From Talaromyces rugulosus (taxonomy: Eukaryota; Ascomycota; Eurotiomycetes; Eurotiales; Trichocomaceae), in assembly GCF_013368755.1 (NCBI RefSeq), contig NC_049563.1, positions 1,240,001-1,304,000 of the forward strand: a stretch of 64,000 nt of DNA, written 5' to 3'. Under the pieces are notes generated by a model that did no database searches, had not been told where the DNA came from, and was given only the letters and a program-made list of their open reading frames with translations. Both the position numbers and the translations under genes were made by a program. Each line of letters opens with the position of its first letter. Position 1 is the stretch's first letter. Shown in pieces: positions 1-11,589 of this stretch.

Positions 1-3000
1 AGAATCCAATTATTGACCGTACATCTCGGAGAGTCCCTGAAATCAACTTTGCCAACGTAGAATACCCGTTGCATGCAAGTAAGGGCGTTTGTGAAATTCG
101 CTGAATCCTGCCATTTACTAGTGATATCTGAACCTGCATGCTGCTTGAACAGAGTGGTGACCGCACTGGGGAGGAAGTCATATGTGTCTATGTCGTTCAT
201 GCGATCCAGGGTGTAAAAATAGTTTGTCAAGTCGTACACTCCGTCGTTGATAATCGCCCAATATCTCGCGTCAGCATCCGCTTGTGACGAGACGTTACCG
301 GTACTCCAGACCAGATCTCCTTTGTAGTATTGCTGGAGGAAGGGCAAGAACTTTTTCTCGTACCATGTGTTCTTATACAAAGCGGATTTCTGGTTTGTCT
401 GCAAATAGGGCCCACTGTTGTGCACAGCTGACGATTCGATAGTGGCAGCAGTGTTGTTATTTTGCAAATAGATAGAATCATCAGTCACAAACATCGGGCA
501 GGCTTCGGTCAAAGGAACGGGGAAGTATGCATCCAAAACTTGACCAGCAGACCATTGCATGTTCGAGGAGCTTGTTTTGATGGTCGAGTCACTGTGTTGA
601 AGCTTCCAGAACTTGCTGATGTCGTATACCTTACCCGCCACACTCACGTAAAAGTCATTGTCACCTTGATGAGTGCTGAGGTCTTGCTGATTCCAGACTT
701 TGTTTTTGTTGGGACAAAGTAGGTTACCGAATGCAATGATGTAGAAGGCGACAATGCCGTTGAACAAAAGGATGAGGAACACGAGCACGAACTTTTCCCG
801 CCAGGCCATTCGCACATCTGGACGCTTCATTCGGCCAACATACCGTAGCACGAAGGATGGAATCCAGAAGGTCATGGCCATAACAAAACCGGCCCAAAGA
901 CGTCGACCAAAGGTGATCTTTCTTTTCTCGATATGCTTTGCCTCGCCAAATTCAGCATCATTCCCGGCAAGGCGATTCAATTCAGCCTCATAATAAGCGT
1001 CGTCTGCTCTACGATCATCTCCTTTTGGACCCAGGCCATAGTCACCACCGACACCAAGAGAATGCAAGGTGTTTCCCGGTCCTATTGAGCGAGCCATACC
1101 GGGAGACATGGCGCTTTGTCTGTTGACATTTAAAAGATTTTCAGGACCGGCTATGAAGCTGCCAGAGTCGGCCAGAGGCAGAGGGGGAAAGAAACCAGAT
1201 GCGTTTGGATTTGGTGGTGTGGCGGAATAGCCGGTTTCAAAGGGGTTGGATGGCATGAATGGATTGCCATCCGGCTTCAGATCCAACATTGTCTCGGCCT
1301 CCCACCAAGCACCTTCGCGCATCCAAATTCTCTCATGGCCAACGACGACTTCGCCGTTGCTCCAGCCCCGCTCAAGAGTCCAGCTCTCGACGCCATCTTT
1401 CCCTTCCTTGCAGCCCAGACGTGAGTATCGGGTGACGAACTCGTCTACGTCAAAATCGGCTGTGAAGTCGAGTTGCTTATGGCGTCGATTGGCCCATTCC
1501 GGTAAACGCCAGTCGCGTAATTGACGGGAGACAGCGCCGGCCGACCAGGCCGAGGTTACAGTCGGCAACGACGCCATGTTCTCTGGGGCATCATCGGTAG
1601 GGTGCACAGCGAGGTGATACCAAACCCTACTACTCCCCAACAACGATGGGAGGTCAAAACGACCTCGCTTGCCTAGAGTGATACCTTCGCTGTCGACAGG
1701 AAACAGGATATCTCGAAGGAAGCCACCCATTTCCACCTCGATACCAACCTTTTCTAGGACGTTCTGTCTTTTGTCTAGAAAATAATCCCGCTCCCGGGCA
1801 GCTGCGCCTCCGGTAATGCCCAGATCGGCTTCCACCTCGACAACAGCGTTGTTCATCTCATTAAGGACCGATTGACCAGCACCGACAATTTCTAGTCCAT
1901 CTTCCTTCATCTCGGCATTGATACCAATGGTGTCGTCAAAGATACCCCGCAACGCAACACCTTTGCCAAGAGGCGGGCTTGGGATATCAATGATTGTCAT
2001 GTTGACGGTGTCGGCATCATCGTCCCCATAAGGAGCCCCAGATTCATCACTAGATCCATTCTCCTGGTGGTCCCGGAGTTGGTTTGCGATGGCCTCATTG
2101 GCCTTTTGAATTACCCAATCAACAATTGCCTCATAGACTCCCGCGACGAAGACTTCACGTTCATCAGTGGCGCAGTTGTGGAGTAGAATTTCGGGATCAA
2201 CTCCCAACAGCTCGCCTGCTTCCTCGCAGACCTCTTCGAGGTCTTCCTGATCGACGAGAAAGCCGAGGGTGTTTCCTAATTTGAGGAGTCCCGCCAAGAC
2301 TGAGATCAAACCTCTCTGGGTGGCGCCTTTGATTCCAATTGACTTGAGAGCAGATCGGAAATCTTCAGCGGCAGCAGCATCATCGGCAGTTGGCAAATAG
2401 GAAGGTGGATCGTAAGTTTGGGACTTGTTGAGGGTGGTGTATGTAGAAGGGTCTTTTAGAGCAAGGTACTCCCTCTCAGCATTGCTCGAGGCAGCATTGA
2501 TTAGGTAGTAAAAAACGTCAAAAGCGCGATAACCAGCTTCGGCAGGGATATCGAGAAGACCTCGATTGACATTAAGTCCAGATGTGGACAATGCAAGGGT
2601 TGCTCCAGTGACATTGCCTGATAGAGTGAAGGTATATGATACCGCAAAGGATGAGTACAGGGAATAGGACGGGTTGAAAGGTGTGACGGCGGTGACAAAG
2701 GGGCGAATAGCATCGATTGCAGTATAAAGTAGTTCAGGTGTTGACAGAGGCACGGTCGACAAAAACGCCGGGAGGAGGCATGGGGTTGAGCGATGGAGTG
2801 AACTAAAAGCTGGGTCAGTGTTTAGGGTTCTTGGTGAAGTGAGTGAGTGAACGAAATACCTTAGTACAATGCAACCATCCTCTGCTCTGCGGCGGGCATG
2901 TTCCCAGGCACGTTCGGCTAGCTGGGCATCAACAGTTCCACCCGGGGTGCCATCGGGGTTGATGTTGGCCGCGGTCAGCCATGTGTTTACCACGACACTG

Positions 3001-3143
3001 GAACCGCTTTCGAGCTGGTAAGGCTGACCGGCCGAATATGCTGTGTGTAGAGCATTGAGCAGCGAAGTTGTGGACACTTGGGAGGATGACTTGGCCCCGC
3101 CAAGGGCCGAGTTTGTCGAAAAGGTGGAATACCGATTCGCCAT
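1..3143 (-). CDS. csmB: Chitin synthase with myosin-like domain, class VI/VII (CsmB type), 3' end outside window
   Basis: Membrane enzyme family that polymerises UDP-GlcNAc into chitin at hyphal tips and septa. The ATG at 3143 opens MANRYSTFSTNSALGG; an intron at 2803-2859 joins exon 1 (3143-2860) to a long open exon running to base 1. About 1,030 residues are visible: a shortened myosin-motor-like region, a linker, a membrane segment (MTFWIPSFVLRYVGRMKR), a second one (FVLVFLILLFNGIVAFYII) and a cytochrome-b5-like region (VAGKVYDISKFW). The glycosyltransferase domain with QRRRW lies past the window edge. No P-loop of the GESGSGKT kind is seen, unlike the divergent partner csmA; in known fungi this lack, and the head-to-head layout, mark the CsmB member. 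The linker region before the first membrane segment matches csmA in order ([13 protein letters not shown] against [13 protein letters not shown]). Partial at the left edge only because the window ends. Very likely a functional gene. Confidence 0.92.
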   Translation of the reverse strand, partial: MANRYSTFSTNSALGGAKSSSQVSTTSLLNALHTAYSAGQPYQLESGSSVVVNTWLTAANINPDGTPGGTVDAQLAERAWEHARRRAEDGCIVLRYFVHSLTSPRTLNTDPAFSSLHRSTPCLLPAFLSTVPLSTPELLYTAIDAIRPFVTAVTPFNPSYSLYSSFAVSYTFTLSGNVTGATLALSTSGLNVNRGLLDIPAEAGYRAFDVFYYLINAASSNAEREYLALKDPSTYTTLNKSQTYDPPSYLPTADDAAAAEDFRSALKSIGIKGATQRGLISVLAGLLKLGNTLGFLVDQEDLEEVCEEAGELLGVDPEILLHNCATDEREVFVAGVYEAIVDWVIQKANEAIANQLRDHQENGSSDESGAPYGDDDADTVNMTIIDIPSPPLGKGVALRGIFDDTIGINAEMKEDGLEIVGAGQSVLNEMNNAVVEVEADLGITGGAAARERDYFLDKRQNVLEKVGIEVEMGGFLRDILFPVDSEGITLGKRGRFDLPSLLGSSRVWYHLAVHPTDDAPENMASLPTVTSAWSAGAVSRQLRDWRLPEWANRRHKQLDFTADFDVDEFVTRYSRLGCKEGKDGVESWTLERGWSNGEVVVGHERIWMREGAWWEAETMLDLKPDGNPFMPSNPFETGYSATPPNPNASGFFPPLPLADSGSFIAGPENLLNVNRQSAMSPGMARSIGPGNTLHSLGVGGDYGLGPKGDDRRADDAYYEAELNRLAGNDAEFGEAKHIEKRKITFGRRLWAGFVMAMTFWIPSFVLRYVGRMKRPDVRMAWREKFVLVFLILLFNGIVAFYIIAFGNLLCPNKNKVWNQQDLSTHQGDNDFYVSVAGKVYDISKFWKLQHSDSTIKTSSSNMQWSAGQVLDAYFPVPLTEACPMFVTDDSIYLQNNNTAATIESSAVHNSGPYLQTNQKSALYKNTWYEKKFLPFLQQYYKGDLVWSTGNVSSQADADARYWAIINDGVYDLTNYFYTLDRMNDIDTYDFLPSAVTTLFKQHAGSDITSKWQDSANFTNALTCMQRVFYVGKVDFRDSPRCTVNNWI

Positions 3144-5478
3144 GGTCGAGATCGTGGTGTGGATGACCGTCGGGAAGGTGCTGCTGTCCCTTGGGACACC
3201 AGCGACGAGAAACTTCAGGCAATCTCTAGCAGGAATCCAAAAAGGATCCTGAGCAGATTTTTTTGCCTGTCGCACGTAGCAAAGAGCCTAACGCTGGCTG
3301 AAGTAGTAGAAATGGCGAAGTCGAGGAGGGGATTCGGCAAACGGGCAGCGACGATCACTCCGATCGTATGAAGCGAGTGGTATGGAAGCGAGTGTGGCCG
3401 GTGAAACGGGGGGATGAGAAAGATGCACCGGCAAAAGAAAACGAGATGGTAGCTAAAGGAGAAAAAAAAAAGACGTCGACGACAAGAAGGATGGCACAAG
3501 CAACGGAGAATGATAGAACAGAGTAGACTTTCTTTGGAGTGTTCTGGCGAAGCTCGAAAGATTCCTGCGGAGTACGGTTGTTGACGGGGTGTCAGCGCGT
3601 ATGGAAAGCGATACGGAGTGTAATACGGATACATGTGAGACTAGTGTAATTTAAGGAAGAAACTCGGGCGAGGCTGAGACAACCGTCACTTTTCTTATAA
3701 GTTAACTATGTATTACACCTCTGTATTATGTGCTGATCCGCAGGGAATTAAATTTCCACCGAGGCAGTGCTGTCATCATCTATTGATTTAGGGACATCTG
3801 AATCAAGAATAGAGTGGCATGATAGAAAATCGGACGGAGAAACAATTCGGATGGTAGCGGCCACATTTCAGTGGCAACAATACTGGTCAGGGGCGCGTGG
3901 TGTGATTGGACTTGTCGAAAGGCAAAAAGCGATGCGATGCCCCTTGTTTGGAATTCCACTATTGTTGATTATTAGATGCTGCTGCTATTGGTGGGTCGCT
4001 TTCTAAGCGTGGCATGCTGCAGAAACAGGGGGCTTGTTGTCTGCCAGTGTGTGGGATGCAACACACCCTCAGCTGTCAGCAAAGTGACAGCAAGCTGCAA
4101 GACAACTCGCACGGATCGGAAATGTACGAAACATGTCTCTGCCCATTCCTTACTCTTTCTTGTCCACGGAAATAGTTAATATTTAATATTATTGTTATGT
4201 ATAGTTGAGGCTGGAAGGCCGCCATGCCCGATTGGGCGACACGCGATTAGCTTTGGCGGCGCGCTCCACCACGCAGTCTGGACCACGGATCGCCGATACT
4301 TACCGTACGGTACGGAGTATATACATCGACACTAAGCGATCTTTCCATGGCTGGCCTTGTTCAATAGTAATTATTCTAGAAGGGAATTCGCATTTCCCTC
4401 TCTAAACCATGACATCCACCATGCCGAAACGACCTAGAAACGGAAATATAATAATAAGAAAAAAAACAATAGTTTGTATACGAAAAGTGATATGAGATTC
4501 TTTTTTCGTGCTCTGGACAGGTCATGGTTTAGTTTTTTTTTTTGTTTTGCCACCTGCGGCTGGTAGCCCCTTGAACTGGCTGGTCATCCATCAAAGAAAA
4601 ATTTTGCTCTTCCAATCCTAAGAATAACAACAGTAACACTAGCAGGGCGCTAAGTGATTATTATTAGAAGGAGTACTGAGGTATACAGTATGGACAGTAC
4701 GGCGTATGGTAACTTGTAAGTTATGTCTTACACTGAGACAAGCCCATTGGACGGGTCTCACATAGTCTCGGCTAGCGCAGCCAGACTGGCCGATACCCGC
4801 TGCCCCACCGTACCTGTGACCGCGCTAGTGTAATCCACCGCCGCGCATTGGCTGCCGGCCCGTACACATACTGCTCCGTACAGCTAGTACATCTCCCTAT
4901 TTGAGATAAAATCCCCAGGAATGGAGAACAAAGTGTTCCGTACCGTATCGTCATGACAGTACTCCGTACGCCGCCGCGGTCTTCTCGGCCCAAACAGCTG
5001 TTGTCTCCGGTGCAGATCGTGAATTATCGCAACTTGCATTCCACCACCCTCAACCGACCGACATTCGCTATTTTCTACCTTTTGTCGTCTTCACCGTGCA
5101 TCCCCCATCTCCCACCCCGCCATATTGCTTGTCGTCGTCTTTTCAGCGCTCTCGTCTTGTTCCTGGGACAACATTCTGTCCGTCGGACACCACCCTCGCT
5201 TTGTATTCAACACATCAACTCCAAACCCGACTTTGCTGATCCCCCAGACGTAGTTGTCCGGTTTGCAGTGCGGGACTGTGATCCTCAGCATCGCCTAATG
5301 CGTTTTTCATCTCTCCAAAATTAGCCTTTCATTGCGAGTTTTGCGGCTTGCAAAAGGCGTGGCCGCTTGTACACTTTTTTGTGAGATTGTTCCACGGGTT
5401 GGACTTGGCCATACGACTTTGCTCCGACAACTCAGCTCATCGGCCTTTGTGTCGAATTGATACACACGCCCCTCAGCC
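3144..5478. promoter_or_regulatory. Shared divergent promoter/leader region of csmB and csmA
   Basis: A 2.3 kb spacer between the two start codons with no convincing gene on either strand; the ORFs in it are short and unconserved in look. It must hold both promoters and both 5' leaders. Several copies of a TACGGAGTA/CCGTAC-type word occur (near 3580, 3613, 4305-4320, 4690, 4935 and 4960-4975). Next to csmA it becomes C/T-rich (5040-5300), as is usual just upstream of fungal start sites. The two genes are co-arranged this way in Aspergillus; co-regulation is inferred. Confidence 0.6.
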
Positions 5479-8400
5479 ATGGCTTTCAATTCTTTTGCCG
5501 GAAATGCTCCTTCGCACGCTCAATCCTCACTGCCCTCGTTACCGTCACACCTACAGTCAGACACCCACTTGACAGCTCATTTGGCCAGCAGGTAAGTCAG
5601 TCCTTCGTATCACGACTTCATAATAGCTAACCCTCTATTTCTAACCCTAGATTTCATGTTTCACTACCCACCGCACGTCTTTCCTCACAAGCCCTGATAT
5701 GCACCAACACGTACACTTCGTCGGCCAAAGGGCCAGATGGTGGGAAAGAGGGGAGTGCTATGGGGGAAGCTGAAGATCTAGCGAAACGCGCCTTTGCTCG
5801 ACTAGGAGCTCGCGGGGAAAACCAGGCAGTTGTGTTTCTGTGAGTTGCAACCCCGGCCGTTATCAAACAATCAAGTCACCTAATAAATACCTCAGGGGTG
5901 AATCCGGCTCCGGAAAGACCACCGTTCGCTCCCATGTTCTATCTTCCTTCCTCTCGTTCTCTTCTACTCCCTTGTCGACAAAGCTATCTCTTGCTGCCTT
6001 TGTCTTCGACTCCCTCACCACTACGAAATCTGTCACAACACCAATAGCCTCCAAGGCCGGCTTGTTTTTCGAGCTACAATATGACTCGTCTTCGACCAAC
6101 CCGACTTTGATCGGTGGTAAAATTCTCGATCATCGACTAGAGAGAAACCGAATCACATCCGTCCCGACCGGCGAACGCAGCATCCATGTGCTTTACTACC
6201 TGCTTGCTGGCACAAGTGCCGCCGAGAAATCCCATCTAGGACTCGAGTCTACTGGTATTCCATCTGCCTCTGGGGGCAACCACAAGCGATGGCGGTATCT
6301 TGGCCACCCGACCCAGCTCAAGGTCGGTGTCAATGATGCCGAAGGCTTCCAGCATTTCAAGACCGCCCTACGAAAACTTGAGTTTCCCCGGAGTGAAATC
6401 GCCGAAATCTGTCAAATTTTGGCAACCATCCTCCATCTCGGCCAGCTCGAATTCATGACAGGCCAGTCTACCACAACTGGAGCCGAGGAAAGTGGTGGTT
6501 ATTCTCACGAAGGCGGTGAGACCGTAACATTGGTCAAGAACAAGGAAGTTTTGGCGTGTATTGCTGCTTTCTTGGGTCTCAGCACTGAAGATCTAGAAGT
6601 TAGCTTCCGTCTTAAGAGCAAGACCCTCCACCGAGAGCGTGTTACCGTCATGCTGGACCCCCAAGGTGCTCGTCAAAACGCCGACGAACTTGCACGGACC
6701 TTGTATTCTCTGTTGGTGGCATATGTCATTGAGAATATCAACCAGAGGACTTGTGCGGTCGAGGATAGTGTCGCCAACACTGTGTCCATTATCGACTTCC
6801 CTGGCTTTGCGCAATCCTCCTCTACCGGATCCTCCCTCGACCAGCTTCTCAATAACGCTGCCGTGGAGAGTCTGTATAACTTTTGCCTGCAGAGCTTTTT
6901 CGCGAACAAGGCAGAGCTTCTGGAAAGCGAAGAAGTCAGTGTCCCCGCGACAAGCTATTTTGACAATTCCGACGCTGTTCGCGGTTTATTAAAACCGGGT
7001 AATGGTCTCCTAAGTATTATTGATGATCAAGCCCGCCGTGGCAAGACCGATCTCCAAATGCTCGAGAGTATGAAGAAGAGATTTGAGAACAAAAACCCTG
7101 CCATTGAGGTCGGTGACAGCATGGCTAAAATGCCCGGAAGCAATTTCACTGCCCCCAGCACGAACGCTTCCTTTACAATAAGGCATTTCGCCGGTGAAAT
7201 CGAATATCCCGTCAATGGACTGGTCGAAGAAAACGGCGAAACCATTTCAGGCGATCTCGTCAACCTCATCAATACTACTCGTAGCGACTTTGTTCGCGAT
7301 CTTTTCGGCCAGAAAGCACTGCATAAAGTGACCCATCCCAAGGAGAAAACCGCTGTTGTCCAGGCCCAGGTCAGCTCTAAGCCAATGCGGATGCCGAGTA
7401 TGGCGCGTCGTAAATTCAACGCGTCCTCTAGGCTCACCGCATCTGCTCCTCGGGCTAATAACGATGATGACAGCGACAGTCACAATGGTAGCACCAAGAC
7501 TGGCGTGACCGGGCGTAAGAAAAACAACGGCACAGGCGCCGAACAAGGCGCTGCGGGCCAATTCCTATCGTCACTTGAAATCATCAAGCAATGTCTCACA
7601 ACACCAAATCTCAACCCATATTTCGTCTTTTGTTTGAAGCCGAATGACAGAAGAATTGCCAACCAGTTCGACAGCAAGTGTGTGCGTATGCAGTTACAGA
7701 CATTCGGCATTGCTGAAATAAGCCAAAGATTACGCAACGCAGACTTTACTATATTTCTTCCTTTCGCTGAGTTCCTTGGCCTGGCAGAAGCCGAAGCTAT
7801 CGTGGTTGGCAGTGATAAGGAAAAAGCCGAACTTGTTTTGGATGAACGCAAATGGCCCGGAAATGAGGCGCGCGTTGGTAGCACCGGTGTTTTCCTTAGC
7901 GAACGATGCTGGGCCGATATTTCTAAGCTGGGTGAACGAGTTCTTCCGTCCTATCGAGCCGACTCTTTCGAGGACGGAGACGCGATGCTTCAAGCACAAG
8001 GCTCATATTCTGACGCTAGAGTCCGATTAATCAACTCTGGGGAAAATACCCCAAGCGGCGCTTTTATCTACGGCGATGAGACGAAGCAGGGCGGCTATTT
8101 TGGCAGCCGTGATATCGATGGTCGCTCTGATGCCGGTGCCTCTGCTTTCAACTCCGGTGACATGTTCAAAAACTTCGAGACGAGAGAGCAAATGGCAGAG
8201 AAGAGCAAGGAACGCAAGATGGAGGAGGTTGACGAGGTTGCCGACTCGGGTAGTCGTAAACGCTGGCTATTTATCGTCTACATGATGACTTTCTGGGTCC
8301 CCGAGTTTCTTGTTAGGTTTGTCGGGAGAATGAAACGCAAGGACGTCAGGATGGCTTGGCGTGAAAAGCTGGCCATCAACATGCTGATCTGGCTGTCTTG

Positions 8401-11213
8401 CGCTATTGCCATCTTTTTCGTCGTTGGCTTCCCAATGTTAATCTGTCCCCATCAATACGTTTACTCGGCATCTGAGCTGGCATCCAACAATGGTGCAGAT
8501 GGTCACTCGTCATATGTTGCTATTCGGGGTGTGGTGTTCGATCTCAACGCCTTTGTCCCGGCACATTATCCGAAAAACATCATCCCAACTTCTGCGTTTA
8601 AGGAATACGCTGGTATCGATGCTACAGCACTCTTTCCTGTCCAGGTATCGGCCCTCTGCCAAGGGGTTAACGGCACTGTAGACCCATCTGTGCAACTTGA
8701 TTTCACACCAGTCAACATCACCGGCTCAGCTACAACTATCAGTGCATCAGACAGCAACGCCAATTACCATGATTTCCGTTACTTCTACGATGACTACCGC
8801 CCGGACTGGTTTGCTGAGCAAATGATGATGTTGAAAGCCTCGTATAAAAAGGGCTATATTGGCTACAGCGAGCAGTACATGAAAACTTTAGCTACGAAAC
8901 ATTCAAAGTCGGTCGCAAGTATCAACGGCAACGTTTATGATTTCACCAACTACGTAGCTGGAGGCCGGAGAGTACTTGTTCCTCCCGGCCAATCGAAACC
9001 CACGGACGTGAACACGGACTTCATGTCTCCGTACGTGGTTGAATTGTTCTCTGATAAGTCTGGTCAAGATGTTACGAAATATTGGAATGAGCTCAAAATA
9101 GACAACGAACTTCGCCAACGCATGAAACTGTGCATGGATAACCTCTTCTTCGTTGGCAAAGTCGATACACGAAACTCGGTGCAATGCCAGTTCGCTAATT
9201 ATTTCATTCTTGCCATCTCAGTGTTCCTAGCTCTGGTCATCCTGTTCAGATTCCTTGCTGCTCTCCAGTTCGGTAAGAAGAACATACCGGAAAACCTGGA
9301 TAAATTTATCATCTGTCAAGTTCCAGCCTATACCGAGGATGAAGAATCACTCCGACGTGCCATTGACTCTATGGCTCGCATGAAGTATGATGACAAGCGC
9401 AAGTTGCTTCTTGTTCTTTGTGACGGTATGATTATTGGTCAGGGCAACGATCGGCCAACTCCACGAATTGTCCTGGATATCTTGGGGGTCCCAGAAACCG
9501 TGGATCCGGAACCCTTGAGCTTCGAGAGTCTGGGCGAGGGTATGAAACAGCACAATATGGCCAAAGTCTATTCGGGTCTATACGAGGTGCAAGGACACAT
9601 TGTGCCTTTCATGGTTGTCGTCAAGGTCGGAAAGCCTTCTGAAGTGTCGCGCCCTGGAAACCGTGGCAAGCGAGATTCGCAAATGATCCTCATGCGCTTC
9701 CTCAACCGTATCCATTACAACCTTCCGATGAGCCCTATGGAGTTGGAGATGTACCACCAAATTCGCAATATTATTGGGGTAAATCCAACATTTTACGAAT
9801 TCATTCTGCAGGTCGATGCCGATACCGTCGTCGCCCCGGATTCTGCAACGCGAATGGTCGCCTCATTCCTCGCCGATACCCGTATCATTGGTCTTTGTGG
9901 TGAGACATCTTTGAGCAACGCGAAGCAATCCATGGTCACGATGATTCAAGTTTACGAATACTACATTTCTCACAATCTAATCAAGGCCTTCGAAAGTTTG
10001 TTTGGCTCAATCACCTGTTTACCCGGTTGTTTTACCATGTATCGCATCAGATCGGCAGACACTGGCAAGCCATTATTCGTAAGCAAGGAGGTTGTCGAAT
10101 CATATGCAGAAATTCGTGTTGATACACTTCACATGAAGAACCTCTTGCATTTAGGTGAAGATCGTTATCTCACCACCCTGCTCTTGAAGCACCATTCGAA
10201 GTATAAGACCAAATATCTTTTCCGGGCCCACGCATGGACCATTGCCCCTGACAGTTGGACTGTTTTCTTGTCTCAACGTCGTCGATGGATCAACTCAACG
10301 GTGCACAACCTCATCGAACTGATACCGTTGCAACAACTCTGTGGTTTCTGCTGTTTCAGTATGCGGTTCGTTGTGTTCATTGATCTTATGAGTACGGTCA
10401 TTCAGCCAGTCACTGTGGCTTACATCGGTTACCTCATTGCCTGGTTGATTATTGACACATCAAACATACCCCTTACTTCGTTCATTCTTCTTGGAGCAGT
10501 TTACGGATTGCAAGCTATCATCTTCATCCTCCGCCGGAAGTGGGAGATGGTTGGCTGGATGATTATCTACATTCTTGCGACACCCGTCTTTGCTTTAGGC
10601 TTACCTCTGTATTCTTTCTGGCATATGGACGACTTCTCTTGGGGAAATACTCGTGTCGTGACCGGTGAAAAGGGCAAGAAAGTTGTCATGTCCGATGAGG
10701 GCAAATTCGATCCTGCTTCGATTCCGAAGAAAAAGTGGGAGGAATACCAAGTCGAACTGTGGGAAGCACAGTCCCAACGAGACGACAGTCGCTCGGAAGT
10801 GTCTGGCTATTCCTACGGTACCAAATCCTACCACCCAGCAGCTACCGATTACAACTTCCCGGCGTCTCGCCCGATGTCCCAGCTTGACCTCACGTCTCGC
10901 TTCGGATCGCGCATGTCGCTCGCTCCATCGGAGATGCTCGGCGGCGCCGGAAATTACGAGTTGAGCGATCTTACCGGCTTGCCTAGCGACGACGCCATCC
11001 TCGCAGAGATTCGCGAGATCCTCAACACATCGGACTTGATGAGTATCACGAAGAAGGCAGTCAAAGTAGAACTAGAAAGGCGGTTTGAAGTCAACCTCGA
11101 CTCGAAGCGTACATACATCAACTCTGGTAAGATACTTTGTAATAATTTATTGAATTTCATACTAACGTTTATATCATTTAGCAACCGAAGCAATCCTCTC
11201 TGGTCAACTGTGA
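5479..11213 (+). CDS. csmA: Chitin synthase with myosin motor domain, class V (CsmA)
   Basis: Processive chitin synthase of the hyphal tip and septum, fused to a myosin-like domain that anchors it to actin. Exons 5479-5591, 5651-5839, 5896-11126 and 11182-11213 give 1854 residues. Start [10 protein letters not shown] was chosen because it keeps frame through two short introns into the P-loop. Order: P-loop GESGSGKTT at about 102-110; rest of the myosin-like domain to about 780, with a diverged switch II (IIDFPGF); first membrane segments at about 890-945; cytochrome-b5-like domain from about 970; membrane segment near 1200; glycosyltransferase core with VDADT (~1404), EDRYLTT (~1521) and QRRRW (~1559); several membrane helices to about 1690; C-terminal DEK-like domain from about 1797. 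The third exon begins inside the P-loop segment, so an annotation that skips the first two exons would lose the N-terminus. Length and order match CsmA proteins. It diverges from csmB. Confidence 0.96.
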
Positions 11214-11589
11214 TTTTATATTAAATCTATCTGATAATCGTTCTTCTCTATTCTAGTCATTTGTTTTTTTGTTTTTCCAAAATAGCGGGGGTTCATTCAT
11301 ATTGATGGGAGCATATTTGTCTGTTTTTTTTGTCTGTTGTGCTTTCTTTTTTTGTAGCCTTGACGACATACGGGGGATTTATACTTTCTTTCTTGCATTG
11401 TGTATGATTAAACTATAAGCATCACCTATTAATACTTGTTTATTGACATCGATTTATTTGCTCAGACTTGACTTGCAGTAGTGTTGTTAGCGCAGATAAA
11501 CAATTGAGCAAGCATTGAAAGATCAATGCATTGAAAATGGCTTTTGCATGATAGTTTCAGCCCAAATAACACCACTACTAGTTGTTTCC
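11214..11589. other. Convergent 3' spacer
   Basis: T-rich sequence (runs of T at 11260-11360) between the convergent ends of csmA and the MDR oxidoreductase. It can only hold the two 3' untranslated regions; nothing else is seen. Confidence 0.6.

Noticed and set aside
4953..5324. 123-codon ORF in the leader of csmA as a gene
   Set aside because: Low-complexity C/T-rich sequence near the start of csmA with no family resemblance; at most an upstream ORF in the leader.
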